A DNA stretch of 64,000 nt from Alphaproteobacteria bacterium. Its GTDB lineage: Bacteria; Pseudomonadota; Alphaproteobacteria; Caulobacterales; Maricaulaceae. Every line of letters begins with the position of its first letter. Positions within the stretch are counted from its first letter, which is position 1. The notes under the pieces are model-generated. The model was given only the letters and a program-made list of their open reading frames with translations. It was not told the DNA's origin and ran no database searches. The stretch lies in the NCBI GenBank assembly GCA_016124675.1, contig WGNG01000009.1, forward strand, positions 186,001 to 250,000, in the 5' to 3' direction. Position numbers and translations under genes: made by a program. Shown here in pieces: positions 26,683 to 35,967 of the stretch.

Positions 26683-28041
26683 CTACTCGCTCTTGACCGG
26701 CTCCAGCGCGCCCGGCTTGCCGGGCCCGCGCGGACGCAGGCCGCCCTGCCCGATCAGCCCTTGCGCAAACTCGTCCACCAGCGGCGCGAACCGGTCCGCG
26801 CGGGCCGCGATATAGATCATCGGCCCGTCCGGATTGCTGCGGAAATTGGAATCGACCGCCACCACATGCCAGCGGCCGTCCTCCTCGATCATGAAGGGCG
26901 AGCCGGAATCGCCGCGCGTGGTGTCGCAGTCATGCGACATGGTGTTGTCGTTCACGGCGGCGAGGATGCGGCAGGACGCGTTGCCCGACAGATTATTGCC
27001 GGTATCCCATGAATAGCCTGCCTGGCGCAGCTCCACCTGGCGGGCGCGCGCTTCGCCGCGCGTGTCAACCAGCGCCAGCGGGTGAAGATAGCCAAGCTCG
27101 TCGCCCAGCGGCGCGTCGATGCGCAGCAGCGCCCAGTCGGTTCCGTCGAGATCATCGCCGGCGCTGAACTGTTCCTCGTCCCAGCCCGAATCGAGCAGCA
27201 CATCGACCACGCGGGCCCGGCGGGGCCCGCCGGGCAGGTCGTCGCCGGTCACAAACTGGCCCGCAGCCCGGATGCGCCCGCCATCGCTGACGCAATGGGC
27301 GGCCGTGGCCAGCACGTTGGGGGCGACGAGCGAGGCGGTGCACTGACTGCCGGTCTCGAAGGTGATGCGTCCGATCACGGACCAGGGAAACACGCCGGTA
27401 TCCATCAGCATGCGGTCGTCGCGCCCGAAGAAATGGTCGTTGATCGTCAGCGGGCGCTCTCGCCCGGCGCAGTCGGCGCGGTCCGAACGCACCGGGCAGC
27501 GCCCCGTGCCGATCTCCGGCTCGTCGCACACGCCGTCAAAGGCGCTTGAGCACGTGTCATTGCGGAAACGCAGACCCGTCATCACGCCGCAATCGGTGAG
27601 GTCGGTCCCTTGCGTGCAGGCGCCGGTGCCGATGCCCGGCTCGTCGCACTCATTGTCATTGGCCCATTGGCAGGAATCATCCTCAAGCCCGGTGATGATC
27701 CGCCAGCAGTCGGAGTAATCGGTACCGGCATCACAGGCCCCGGTGCCGGTTCCCGGCTCGTCGCACTCGCCGTCATTGGCCCAGCGGCAGCTGTCATCAC
27801 CGGCATGGCTTCCCAAAGGGCCGGTGGCGGTGAGGCGCCCCGCTCCGGCCGCGCCGGGCTTGGAAGCGATCTGCACGCTCTGGAGCAGGCGCGTGTAATC
27901 GCGCGATCCGGGCTCGCTCGCAAATCCCGCCGGAAGAACAAATCGGTCAGCCTGCGCTGACGCTGGGGCCGTTGCGAGCGCGGCGGCCGCCAGCGCGCCG
28001 AGCGCGGCCGCCAAGGCTGTCAAACGTAATGCATGCGTCAT
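26683..28041 (-). CDS. Secreted trypsin-like serine protease with Cys-rich repeats
   Basis: A 452-residue exported protein: Sec signal peptide (1-30, ending ASAQ), then three tandem Cys-rich repeats at about 81-112, 121-151 and 161-191. Each repeat reads roughly C-x-W/A-x2-D-x2-CDEP-x-IGTG-x-C-x5-D-x2-DC. A trypsin-fold catalytic domain follows with H249 (TAAHC), D302 (TDWALLRID) and S379 (RGDSGSPF). The repeats may bind calcium or a surface ligand; this is inferred from their Asp/Cys pattern only. It converges on the zinc-ribbon gene with 8 bases between. Confidence 0.9.
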   Translation of the reverse strand: MTHALRLTALAAALGALAAAALATAPASAQADRFVLPAGFASEPGSRDYTRLLQSVQIASKPGAAGAGRLTATGPLGSHAGDDSCRWANDGECDEPGTGTGACDAGTDYSDCWRIITGLEDDSCQWANDNECDEPGIGTGACTQGTDLTDCGVMTGLRFRNDTCSSAFDGVCDEPEIGTGRCPVRSDRADCAGRERPLTINDHFFGRDDRMLMDTGVFPWSVIGRITFETGSQCTASLVAPNVLATAAHCVSDGGRIRAAGQFVTGDDLPGGPRRARVVDVLLDSGWDEEQFSAGDDLDGTDWALLRIDAPLGDELGYLHPLALVDTRGEARARQVELRQAGYSWDTGNNLSGNASCRILAAVNDNTMSHDCDTTRGDSGSPFMIEEDGRWHVVAVDSNFRSNPDGPMIYIAARADRFAPLVDEFAQGLIGQGGLRPRGPGKPGALEPVKSE

Positions 28042-28131
28042 GATGATGATCCCCCACCCCTCGCCGCCAAGCTAGCGCGTTCGCACGCTTTGGCAATCGG
28101 GATCAGGCGCAGATGCGGGGGTCAGCTGCGG

Positions 28132-30615
28132 TCAGGCCGGGGCGGGCCGCTCGCCGTCGCGCGATCTCAGGGCGAGCTCCGGCGCCGCCGCGCCGGCCTC
28201 TGCGATCAGCGGCAGATGACAGGTCACGCGCGTGCCCTCGCCCGGCGCGCTTTCCAGCGCCACCCAGCCGCCATGCAGGCGCACGATGTCATTGACCAGC
28301 GCCAGGCCCAGACCGGCCCCGCCGCCCTCGCCGCGCTCAAAGCGTTCGAACACATGGGCCTGACGTTCGGCCGCAATGCCGGCGCCGTCATCGGAGACCC
28401 AGAGGATGAGCTCGCCATCCGCGGCGCCTGCGCCGATCTCCACCTGTCCGCCCGGGCCGATATGGTCGAGGGCATTGGTGAGCAGATTGTACAGCACCTG
28501 CTTGAGGCGGCGCGCATCGGCGCGCGCCACGGGCAGATCATCGGGGGCGGCCTGGGCGATGCGCACGCCGGCATGCTCGGCGCGCGAGGCGATCAGCTCC
28601 ACCGTCTCGGCAATCAGGACCGGCAGGCGGACATCGCCCAGATCCAGCTCCAGCTGACCGGCGTCAATGGCGGCGATGTCGAGAATATCGTCGATCAGCT
28701 TGCCCAGCTGGCCGGACGCCTGCTGGATCGCCGCCATGTGCTCGGCCTGGCGCCCGGTCAGCGGCCCGGCGAAGCCGCCCGCCAGGAGATCGGCATAGCC
28801 GTGAATGGTGGTGAGCGGCGTGCGCAGCTGATAGCTCACATGCTCCACGAAGCCGGTCTTGATCTTTTCTGATTCCTGCAGCGCCTCGGCGCGGTCGCGC
28901 AGCGCCGCCTCGACCCGGCGGCTGTCGGTGATGTCGTCCCAGGCGATCAAAGTCGCGCCGTCGGGCAAGGGACGGGTGAGCCAGGTCAGGGTGGACTGGT
29001 CGGTGCGCCGGATCTCGCCCGCCACGGGCGTGCGCGCATCGGGGCTGGGATCGGTGATGCGCGCTTTGAGCGCCCGCCACGCGTCGGCGTTGGGATACAG
29101 CGCCATGCAGCTTTCAGCCACGGCGTCGAAAGGCGCGTCGTCGAGGCTGCCGGGATCGAGATTCCACAGCGCCTCAAACGCCGCGTTGCGCAGTTTCAGC
29201 TTTCCGTCCGATCCGAACACGGCCACCGCCTCGTGCAGCTTGTCGAGGGTGGCGCGCTGGACCTTGATGAGGGTGTTGTAGCGCGCCTGCAGCGCGAGCT
29301 GGTCGGTCATGTCCTCGAAGATCAGCAACAGCCCGCCCATCAGATGGCGCTGGCGCGCCACGCGCAGCATGCGGCCGTCGGGCAGGGCCCACAGATCGTC
29401 AGGCATGTCGGCGTCGGGCGAGGCGTCATACAGCGCCAGCTCGGCGGCTTTCCACCGGGCGTAGTCCTCCTGCTCTGGCAAGCGGCGCTTCTCGCGCAGG
29501 CGATCCAGCAGCGCCGAGTGCGGCGGGCGCTCGTTGAGCATCGCCTCCTCCAGCGCAAACAGGCGCACGAAAGCCTGATTGTAGAACACGAGCCGCCGCG
29601 CCCGGTCGAAAATCGCCACCGCCTCGGCCATGTGATTGAGGGTCTGGTCGTGCGCCTGGCGGAAGCGCTTGAGTGCAGCGCGCGCCTCCTCGGCTTCGGT
29701 GACGTCCACCGCAAACCCGGCCGCGCCGCCGCTGACGGGATAGACATGGAAGGCCATGATCCGCCGCTGGCCGCCGGCCACGGCGCCGCGCACGCTGAGG
29801 CGCGGCGCGCCCGAGCGCAAAGCATCGAGCGTCTGCTCGGCCAGCGTCGGCTCCAGCAGCACCTGGTCGGTCACCGCCTCGGCGGGGCTCGCGGTCTCCA
29901 CCGCGCGCGCATAAGCCTCGTTGACCCAGATCAGCCGGCCGGCGGCATTCATCCGCCAGGCGGGCGCCGGACTGCGGGCGGCCATGTCGTGGGCGGCAGC
30001 GGGATCAGCGTCCGCCATGGTGCGCGATTCGAGCACGTGGCCTTTCTGCCCGGCGTCCTCAAGTTCGCGGATGGAGGCGTCGGTCAACCAGACCGCCAGC
30101 TGCCGGCCAGCCGCGCGGCCGTCTGCCTCCAGAATGCGCCCCGACGGGCCGGCGATGGTCAGCGAGAAGGCCTGGCCGGTCTTCATCAGCCGGCGCAGGC
30201 GCTGGCGCAAGGTTGTGGACTCGCCGCGCGCGCCGCGGGCTTCAAAATCGGCGACGCCGTCGAGAATTTCGCGGCCCGCATCGCCGCTGGCCGCGGCGCC
30301 CTGGCCGAGATCGGCGAACTGCACCATGGCGGCCAGCGCCGCCGGCGAACCGAAAATGCCGGGCTGGCCCCAGTCCTTCGCGTCGGGATCGGGCGGGCTT
30401 TCCCACACCAGGATGAGGCCGGGATGGGCGCCCAGCACGCCGGCGGCGCGCTCCAGCCGGTCTTCCAGCTGCGCCATGCGGGCGCGCCAGTCGGCGCGCG
30501 CGGCGCGCGCCCCGGCGGTCATACGATACGCCCACACGCCCGCCGACAGGGCGAAGGCCACCGCCCCTCCGGTGACGATCAATGTGGCGAGCTGGATCGG
30601 CCCGGCGTCCGTCAT
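28132..30615 (-). CDS. divL: DivL-like PAS sensor pseudokinase
   Basis: An 827-residue membrane-anchored histidine-kinase-like protein (helix at about 8-30) with several PAS domains (about 210-305, 325-440, 455-565), then HisKA and HATPase_c. The phospho-acceptor position is Y595 in HVSYQLRTPLTTIHGY, the defining feature of Caulobacter DivL, which regulates CckA and CtrA during the cell cycle. The ATP site is intact (NLLTNALDHI, DDGAGI, GGAGLGLALV). The symbol rests on this Tyr plus the architecture. Confidence 0.88.
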   Translation of the reverse strand: MTDAGPIQLATLIVTGGAVAFALSAGVWAYRMTAGARAARADWRARMAQLEDRLERAAGVLGAHPGLILVWESPPDPDAKDWGQPGIFGSPAALAAMVQFADLGQGAAASGDAGREILDGVADFEARGARGESTTLRQRLRRLMKTGQAFSLTIAGPSGRILEADGRAAGRQLAVWLTDASIRELEDAGQKGHVLESRTMADADPAAAHDMAARSPAPAWRMNAAGRLIWVNEAYARAVETASPAEAVTDQVLLEPTLAEQTLDALRSGAPRLSVRGAVAGGQRRIMAFHVYPVSGGAAGFAVDVTEAEEARAALKRFRQAHDQTLNHMAEAVAIFDRARRLVFYNQAFVRLFALEEAMLNERPPHSALLDRLREKRRLPEQEDYARWKAAELALYDASPDADMPDDLWALPDGRMLRVARQRHLMGGLLLIFEDMTDQLALQARYNTLIKVQRATLDKLHEAVAVFGSDGKLKLRNAAFEALWNLDPGSLDDAPFDAVAESCMALYPNADAWRALKARITDPSPDARTPVAGEIRRTDQSTLTWLTRPLPDGATLIAWDDITDSRRVEAALRDRAEALQESEKIKTGFVEHVSYQLRTPLTTIHGYADLLAGGFAGPLTGRQAEHMAAIQQASGQLGKLIDDILDIAAIDAGQLELDLGDVRLPVLIAETVELIASRAEHAGVRIAQAAPDDLPVARADARRLKQVLYNLLTNALDHIGPGGQVEIGAGAADGELILWVSDDGAGIAAERQAHVFERFERGEGGGAGLGLALVNDIVRLHGGWVALESAPGEGTRVTCHLPLIAEAGAAAPELALRSRDGERPAPA

Positions 30616-30747
30616 GCGGTGTTGCGCCCCAGTGTCTGGCCAGCGTGTGCGCCTGCAAGGGCGGGAGCTGGCGAATCACATCTTACCGGAAGGTGAATCG
30701 CGATGCGACGGGCCAGGCGTCAGGATCACCCTGACCCATCCGATCCG

Positions 30748-30824
30748 AACCCGTCAGGGTTCGCAAGGGCGAAGCCCGCCCGCAGCGTCAGCGAGGAGGC
30801 GAAGACCCGAACGGGTCTGAGCAC
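30748..30824. repeat. 77-bp direct repeat, copy 1
   Basis: Identical to 30836-30912; start-to-start distance is 88 bp. Each copy contains short hairpins: aaccc-gtca-gggtt at its left end and gacccg-aa-cgggtc at its right end. Confidence 0.95.
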
Positions 30825-30835
30825 AAGGCAAAACC

Positions 30836-30912
30836 AACCCGTCAGGGTTCGCAAGGGCGAAGCCCGCCCGCAGCGTCAGCGAGGAGGCGAAGACCCGAAC
30901 GGGTCTGAGCAC
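30836..30912. repeat. 77-bp direct repeat, copy 2
   Basis: Exact second copy of 30748-30824, separated from it by 11 bases. It ends 8 bases before the stop of the TonB-C lipoprotein gene on the opposite strand. Confidence 0.95.
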
Positions 30913-30919
30913 GCAAATA

Positions 30920-31363
30920 TCATCTCACCCGCACAAGGCCTTGGGTGAACTCAAACAACACCACGCATCCTGTAAGCCTTGCGCCCGGCTCCAGCGGCGC
31001 GAAGCGCCAGCTGCGCACGGCGCGCGCGGCCTCGTCATCGAAACTGCCGCCCGGCACGCCGCGCGCCACGCGCACCTGGTCGGTCGCGCCTGTCTCAGCC
31101 ACGTCGAACTGCACCACGCTCCAGCCCTGCAGCCCCCGCGACCAGCCGCGGGCGGGATAATCGGGCAGGCGCGCCTCCACGGCGCTGAGCTGCGCGCCTG
31201 AACAGCCCGACGCATCAGCGGCGCGCTCCACATTGGGCGGAACCGGCATGTCGGAGACAATGCGGAAGGGCTGATCGCGCGGATCGGCGAAGGGATTGGA
31301 CGAGGCGCATGCGCCAAGACACACGGCGGCGGCCAGGATGGGGGCGAGGCGCAGGACGGTCAT
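30920..31363 (-). CDS. TonB C-terminal domain lipoprotein
   Basis: A 147-residue predicted lipoprotein (lipobox LGAC, C19) with a TonB-C-like fold: YPARGWSRGLQGWSVVQFDV and FDDEAARAVRSWRFAPL. Unlike a true TonB it has no inner-membrane helix or Pro-rich spacer, so it may act as a periplasmic or outer-membrane TonB-C module. The ATG at 31363 was chosen because it gives the signal peptide. Confidence 0.82.
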   Translation of the reverse strand: MTVLRLAPILAAAVCLGACASSNPFADPRDQPFRIVSDMPVPPNVERAADASGCSGAQLSAVEARLPDYPARGWSRGLQGWSVVQFDVAETGATDQVRVARGVPGGSFDDEAARAVRSWRFAPLEPGARLTGCVVLFEFTQGLVRVR

Positions 31364-31466
31364 GGCGCGGACTTTGACGCCGCGCGCGCCGGGCTTCAAG
31401 CCGGGGCGGCGCCCTTGCTGAGATTGTCATGTGCCAAGGGCGGGTGCGGGCGCTAGCTTGTCCGAC

Positions 31467-33998
31467 ATGACACGCGCGCAGCGCCACATGGGCGCCCAGA
31501 TCATCCGTGCCCGCGCCGCGCTCCTGTGGGAGCGCGCGGCGCCGGTGCTCGCGCCCGGTCTGGCGGCGCTGGCCGTGTATCTCATCCTCGCCCTGTTCGG
31601 CGTGTTTGAGCGCTTTGGCGATCCCTGGCGCGTCATGGCCCTCCTCTCGCTGGCGCTGGCGGGCGGCTGGGGCGTGATGCGCGCCTCGCGCGGCTGGCGT
31701 GCGCCGTCGCGCCGTGACGCCGAGCGGCGGGTGGAGGAGGATTCCGGACTGGCGGGCCGCCCGTTCGAGGCGCTGCGCGACGCCCCGGCGTCTGGCTCGC
31801 CGGACTGGTGGGCGGCGCACCGCGCGCGCATGGCCGGCCGGCTGTCGCAGGCCAGGGCGCGCCGGCCGCGCGCCGCCTGGGCGGCGCTCGATCCCATGGG
31901 CCTGCGCGTGGCCGCGCTCATCATGATCGGCTGCGGCGCCTTTCTGGCGGGCGATCTGGCCGCGCCGCGCGTGGGCGACGCCTTTGCGACGCGCCTGATG
32001 GCCGGCGGCTCCGCCGCCAGTACCAGCGTGGAGATGTGGATCGAGCCACCGGCTTATACAGGGCGGCCTGTCATCTATCTGCGCGAGCGCCGGGAGGCGC
32101 GCGCGCCTGCCGGATCAGTGCTGGCGGTGCGGCTGGCTGGCGCGCGGCGCACGCCGTCGGTCCATGGCGCCCCGTTCCAAACCGAAACCCTGTCCGGCGA
32201 CGTGAGCCTCATCCGCATCAGCCCGCAGGCCGATGGCGAGATCCTGATCCGCGCCGGCGGCTGGCGCGAACGGGTGCAGCTTGATCTGGTCGCCGATGAG
32301 GCCCCCAGCGTGCGCCTCGCCGCCGAACCGTCGGGCGACGCGCAGGGCCGGCTGGTGCTGGAGCTCTACGCGGAAGATGATTATGGCGTCGAGGCGCTGG
32401 TATTTGCCTTCGCGGCGGAAGCCGGGGGCGTTGCCGAAGAGATCGAAATCCCCGCCGGATCGGTCACCGCGGCAGGCGCGGACGGGTTGCAGACTGTGCG
32501 GCTGGACCTGTCGCGCCATCCGCTGGCGGGTGAGCGGGTGACGGCGCGCGTCATCGCCGTGGATGCGGCGGGCCAGCGCGGCGCGTCCGGCGAGATCGCC
32601 CTGACCCTGCCCCAGCGCGTGTTCCTCGATCCCCTCGCCCGCGCCGTCGCCGCGGAGCGCCGCCGCTTCCTGGCCGATCAGGCTGTGTATGCGCCCATGC
32701 CCGACATCGCGTCGGTGATCACCCTGGCAGGCTCCTTCCTGGACGATGAGCCCGGGCGCCGCATCGAACGCGCGCCGCCCGGCGTGCAGCGCCTGGCGCT
32801 GGCGCTGGATGCCGTGAGCGATGCGCCGCACGGCTATTTCGACGATCCGGTGGTGTGGATGGGCCTGCGCACGGCGCTGCGCCAGGTGCGTCTGGCGCGC
32901 GAACGCGAGGCGCTGAGCCATCTTGATGAGGATTTGTGGCAGATCGCCCTGCGCGCCGAGCTTGGCAGCCTGGCGGACGCGGAGGAGGCGCTGCGCGCGG
33001 CGGAACAGGCGCTGATGGACGCGCTGGCGCGCGGCGCCGCCCCGATCGAGCTGGCCGCGCTGTTCGACGCGTTCGAGCGCGCCGTTCAGGTCTATATGCA
33101 AGCGCTGGCGCGCGAAGCCGCCGAGGCAGGCCGGTTTGCCGAGGGCGGAGCGTCCGGCGGCATGAGCGGCATGGATTCAGACCAGCTTCAGGCGCTGATG
33201 GACGCGATCCGCGAGGCCGCCGAGCTGGGCGACGAGACGGGATCGCGCCGGGCGCTGGCCCAGCTGACCGAAATGCTGCGCAATCTCCAGCTCACCCTCT
33301 CCCGGGGCGGGGGCGGGGCCGGGCAGGACAGCCCCATGGCGCGCGCCCTGCGCGAGGCGCTCGAAGAGCTGTCCGAAGCCATTGGCGAGCAGCGCGCCCT
33401 GACCGAGGACACCTTCAATCGAAACCGCGACGAGGGCGGCGGCGGGGCCCCGCGCGCGCCGGGCGCCGAGGCGCTGCCGGGCGATGACGAAACCGCAGAG
33501 GGCCAGGGCGGCGGCGGTCTGCGCGAAGACCAAGAGGGCGCCGGCGCCGGGTTTGACGATCTCGCCGACCGCCAGCGCGCGCTGGAAGAGGGGCTGGACG
33601 CGGCGCAGGGCGCCCTGGAGGGCGCCGGAGCGGGCCAAGCGGCTGATGGCGCCCTGGATGCGGCCCGCCGCGCCATGGAGGAGGCCGCCCGGGCCCTGCG
33701 CGAGGGCGATGGCGAAGGCGCGCTTCTTCGCCAGGACGACGCGCTGCAGGCCCTGCGCGAAGCGTCACGCGAGGCCGCCGAGGCGCTGGAGCGCCAGCAG
33801 GCGAGCGAGGGGGAGGGCGGTGATCCGCTGGGCCGCCGGGGCGGGGGCGTGGAGGGCGGCACGGCGCTTCCCAGCGAAGCCGAGCGCCAGCGCGCCCGCG
33901 ACATCCTGGAAGAATTGCGCCGCCGCGCCGCCGAACGCGGCCGCCCCCAGGAAGAGCTTGATTACATAGACCGGCTGCTGGAGCGCTTCGGGAACTAG
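31467..33998 (+). CDS. TIGR02302/DUF4175 family membrane protein
   Basis: An 843-residue protein conserved in Alphaproteobacteria, role unknown. Two membrane helices lie near the N-terminus (about 30-60) and a third at about 145-170. A beta-rich extracytoplasmic region follows (PPAYTGRPVIYL), then long coiled, Gln/Glu/Ala-rich helices with Gly-rich linkers. The C-terminus is family-typical: RARDILEELRRRAAERGRP then LDYIDRLLERF. I chose the ATG at 31467. Confidence 0.85.
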   Translation: MTRAQRHMGAQIIRARAALLWERAAPVLAPGLAALAVYLILALFGVFERFGDPWRVMALLSLALAGGWGVMRASRGWRAPSRRDAERRVEEDSGLAGRPFEALRDAPASGSPDWWAAHRARMAGRLSQARARRPRAAWAALDPMGLRVAALIMIGCGAFLAGDLAAPRVGDAFATRLMAGGSAASTSVEMWIEPPAYTGRPVIYLRERREARAPAGSVLAVRLAGARRTPSVHGAPFQTETLSGDVSLIRISPQADGEILIRAGGWRERVQLDLVADEAPSVRLAAEPSGDAQGRLVLELYAEDDYGVEALVFAFAAEAGGVAEEIEIPAGSVTAAGADGLQTVRLDLSRHPLAGERVTARVIAVDAAGQRGASGEIALTLPQRVFLDPLARAVAAERRRFLADQAVYAPMPDIASVITLAGSFLDDEPGRRIERAPPGVQRLALALDAVSDAPHGYFDDPVVWMGLRTALRQVRLAREREALSHLDEDLWQIALRAELGSLADAEEALRAAEQALMDALARGAAPIELAALFDAFERAVQVYMQALAREAAEAGRFAEGGASGGMSGMDSDQLQALMDAIREAAELGDETGSRRALAQLTEMLRNLQLTLSRGGGGAGQDSPMARALREALEELSEAIGEQRALTEDTFNRNRDEGGGGAPRAPGAEALPGDDETAEGQGGGGLREDQEGAGAGFDDLADRQRALEEGLDAAQGALEGAGAGQAADGALDAARRAMEEAARALREGDGEGALLRQDDALQALREASREAAEALERQQASEGEGGDPLGRRGGGVEGGTALPSEAERQRARDILEELRRRAAERGRPQEELDYIDRLLERFGN

Positions 33999-34014
33999 CG
34001 CCGCACGCCCCGGC

Positions 34015-34425
34015 CTAGCGCACGGCCGCCTTCAGGATGGCGCCGACAATGGCGAGCGCGGCGCGGTATTGCTCCATCGTCTCGGGCTTGCGCACCGAGG
34101 ACACCACGTTGGGGAAGCTGGAGGAGGCGCGCTGCAGGCGCGCCACGTCGCCGGAAAACACGATCACCGGAATGCGCGCCAGCGTCTCGTCCTCCAGCAG
34201 CCGGTCGAGCAGCCAGAGCCCGTCCTCGCCGGTGAGATTGAGGTCAAGCACAATGCAGTCGGGGCGCGGACTGGAAGCGAGCTGGGCCAGGGCGCCAGCG
34301 CCCTCCAGCGCCCGGTCGATGCGCGCCGCGCCGGCTTCCTCACGCAACATCTTGGAGAACAGGAAGGCGTCCTGCTCGTCATCCTCGACAAGGAGAACCC
34401 GGGCTCCGGCTGCCGTCTCGGTCAT
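34015..34425 (-). CDS. Single-domain response regulator
   Basis: A 136-residue stand-alone receiver with E14/D15/D16, phospho-acceptor D61 (CIVLDLNLTGEDGLWLL) and K113 (VRKPET). It has no output domain, so it probably works by protein-protein contact or as a phosphate shuttle. The motifs recall Rcp1-like receivers (DLNLTGEDG). It converges on the DUF4175 gene; no kinase is adjacent. Confidence 0.92.
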   Translation of the reverse strand: MTETAAGARVLLVEDDEQDAFLFSKMLREEAGAARIDRALEGAGALAQLASSPRPDCIVLDLNLTGEDGLWLLDRLLEDETLARIPVIVFSGDVARLQRASSSFPNVVSSVRKPETMEQYRAALAIVGAILKAAVR

Positions 34426-34511
34426 GAATCGCCTGTCCCATGCTGTCCCCGTGTGGCGAGACTAGGACCTCAAGCGCCTCAGGCAAAGGCGTAAATCCGC
34501 CTGCAGCGCGG

Positions 34512-35849
34512 TTAGGTGATCTGCGCGCCCAGCTGCGCCATGTCCCCAAAGAAGCCGGGATAGCTGGTGGCGATCATCGCCACGTCGTCCACCGTCACCG
34601 GCTCGCGCGCGCCGAGCCCCAGCACCAGCCCGCTCATGGCCAGCCTGTGGTCGTGGTGCGTCTCGACCCGGCCGCCGCCCGGCGCGCCGCCGGCGCCGCA
34701 GCCATGCACCACAAGATAATCGGCGCCGAGCTCGACCCTGACACCGTTGGCGCTGAGCATGGCGGCGGACGCGGCCAGCCGGTCGCTCTCCTTGGCGCGC
34801 AGCTCGGCAAGCCCCTTCATCACCGTCACGCCTTGCGCAAACGCAGCGATGACGGCGAGGATCGGATACTCGTCGATCATGGACGGCGCGCGGCTTTCGC
34901 CGATCTCAATGCCCGTCAGCATGCCCGAGCGCGCCGACAGATCGACCAGGCGCTCGCCCGCGCAGGCGCCGGCGGGGGTGATGACGAGGTCCGCCCCCAT
35001 CTCCCGCAGCACGGCGTAAAGCCCGGACCGGGCGGGATTGTCCATGACGCCGGTGAGCGTGACCGCGCTGTCCGGCGTGACCAGAGCAGCGGCGATGGCG
35101 AAGGCGGCCGAAGACGGGTCGCCCGGCACGGCGAGGTCATGCGGCGTCAGCGTGCGCCCGCCGCGCACCCGCACGGTCAGGCCGCCGGCGCCGTCCGGTT
35201 CGGCGTCCATGTCCGCCCCGTAGAGCGGCCCCATCGTCTCGGTATGGCCGCGCGTGGCGTGGGCCTCGCGCACGATGGTCTCACCCTGCGCGCCGAGGCC
35301 CGCCAGCAGGATGGCGCTCTTCACCTGGGCGGACGCGACGGGGGGCGCATAATCGATGGGCTGAAGCCTGCTGGAGCCGAACAGGCGGGCGGGCAGGCGG
35401 CCGTTGCGAGAGTCGCTGCGCGCGCCCATCGCCGCCAGCGGATCCAGCACGCGCGCCATGGGCCGCGATGACAGGCTGGCATCGCCGGTGAACACCGCTT
35501 CAAGATCAAACCGCGCCGCCGCGCCCATCAGAAGGCGCACGCCGGTGCCCGCATTGCCCAGATCCAGCGGGGCCGCCGGGCTGGACCAGCGACCGTCTCC
35601 GGTAACGGTCCAGACGCCCGGACTGTCGCGATGCACGCGCGCACCCAGCGCCGCGACGGCGCGGGCCGTGGCCATCACGTCGGCGCTCTCCAGGAGGTTG
35701 GTGATGCGGCTGGTTCCGGCGGCCAGCGCGGAGAACATCATCGCGCGATGTGACACCGACTTGTCGGGCGCTGCCGCCAGCAGGCCGCTCAAGCGCCTGG
35801 CGGGACGTGCGGTTCTGGGTCCGCAGGGGGGTGTTGAGGCGGCGGTCAT
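34512..35849 (-). CDS. aroA: 3-phosphoshikimate 1-carboxyvinyltransferase (EPSP synthase)
   Basis: A 445-residue shikimate-pathway enzyme joining PEP to shikimate 3-phosphate. Motifs: PDKSVSHRAMMFSALA, GNAGTGVRLLMGAA, ATRGHTETMGPL, DEYPILAVIAAFAQG and LRAKESDRL. The set looks like class II (CP4-type). The position that is Ala in glyphosate-tolerant CP4 (GNAATG, from memory) is Gly here. The ATG at 35849 is used; upstream residues are not conserved. It diverges from the TIGR02300 gene. Confidence 0.94.
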   Translation of the reverse strand: MTAASTPPCGPRTARPARRLSGLLAAAPDKSVSHRAMMFSALAAGTSRITNLLESADVMATARAVAALGARVHRDSPGVWTVTGDGRWSSPAAPLDLGNAGTGVRLLMGAAARFDLEAVFTGDASLSSRPMARVLDPLAAMGARSDSRNGRLPARLFGSSRLQPIDYAPPVASAQVKSAILLAGLGAQGETIVREAHATRGHTETMGPLYGADMDAEPDGAGGLTVRVRGGRTLTPHDLAVPGDPSSAAFAIAAALVTPDSAVTLTGVMDNPARSGLYAVLREMGADLVITPAGACAGERLVDLSARSGMLTGIEIGESRAPSMIDEYPILAVIAAFAQGVTVMKGLAELRAKESDRLAASAAMLSANGVRVELGADYLVVHGCGAGGAPGGGRVETHHDHRLAMSGLVLGLGAREPVTVDDVAMIATSYPGFFGDMAQLGAQIT

Positions 35850-35967
35850 GGGGGCGCTGGGGGTCCGGGTGCACAAAAAGGTCAAATCGGGTTTTGACAG
35901 CGCGCGATTAACGTGGCAACTGGCGCGCCGATTTAAAGACGCCAACCCGCGCTGAAGGACCCTGCCA

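Larger units (their letters stand above)
30616..30919. other. Intergenic region upstream of divL with direct repeats
   Basis: About 300 bases with no convincing gene. The first 130 bases probably hold the divL promoter, which I could not define. The rest is a pair of 77-bp direct repeats reaching the end of the TonB-like gene. Confidence 0.65.

Noticed and set aside
30748-30912. CRISPR array
   Set aside because: Two 77-bp repeats with an 11-base gap are too long and too few, and there are no cas genes.
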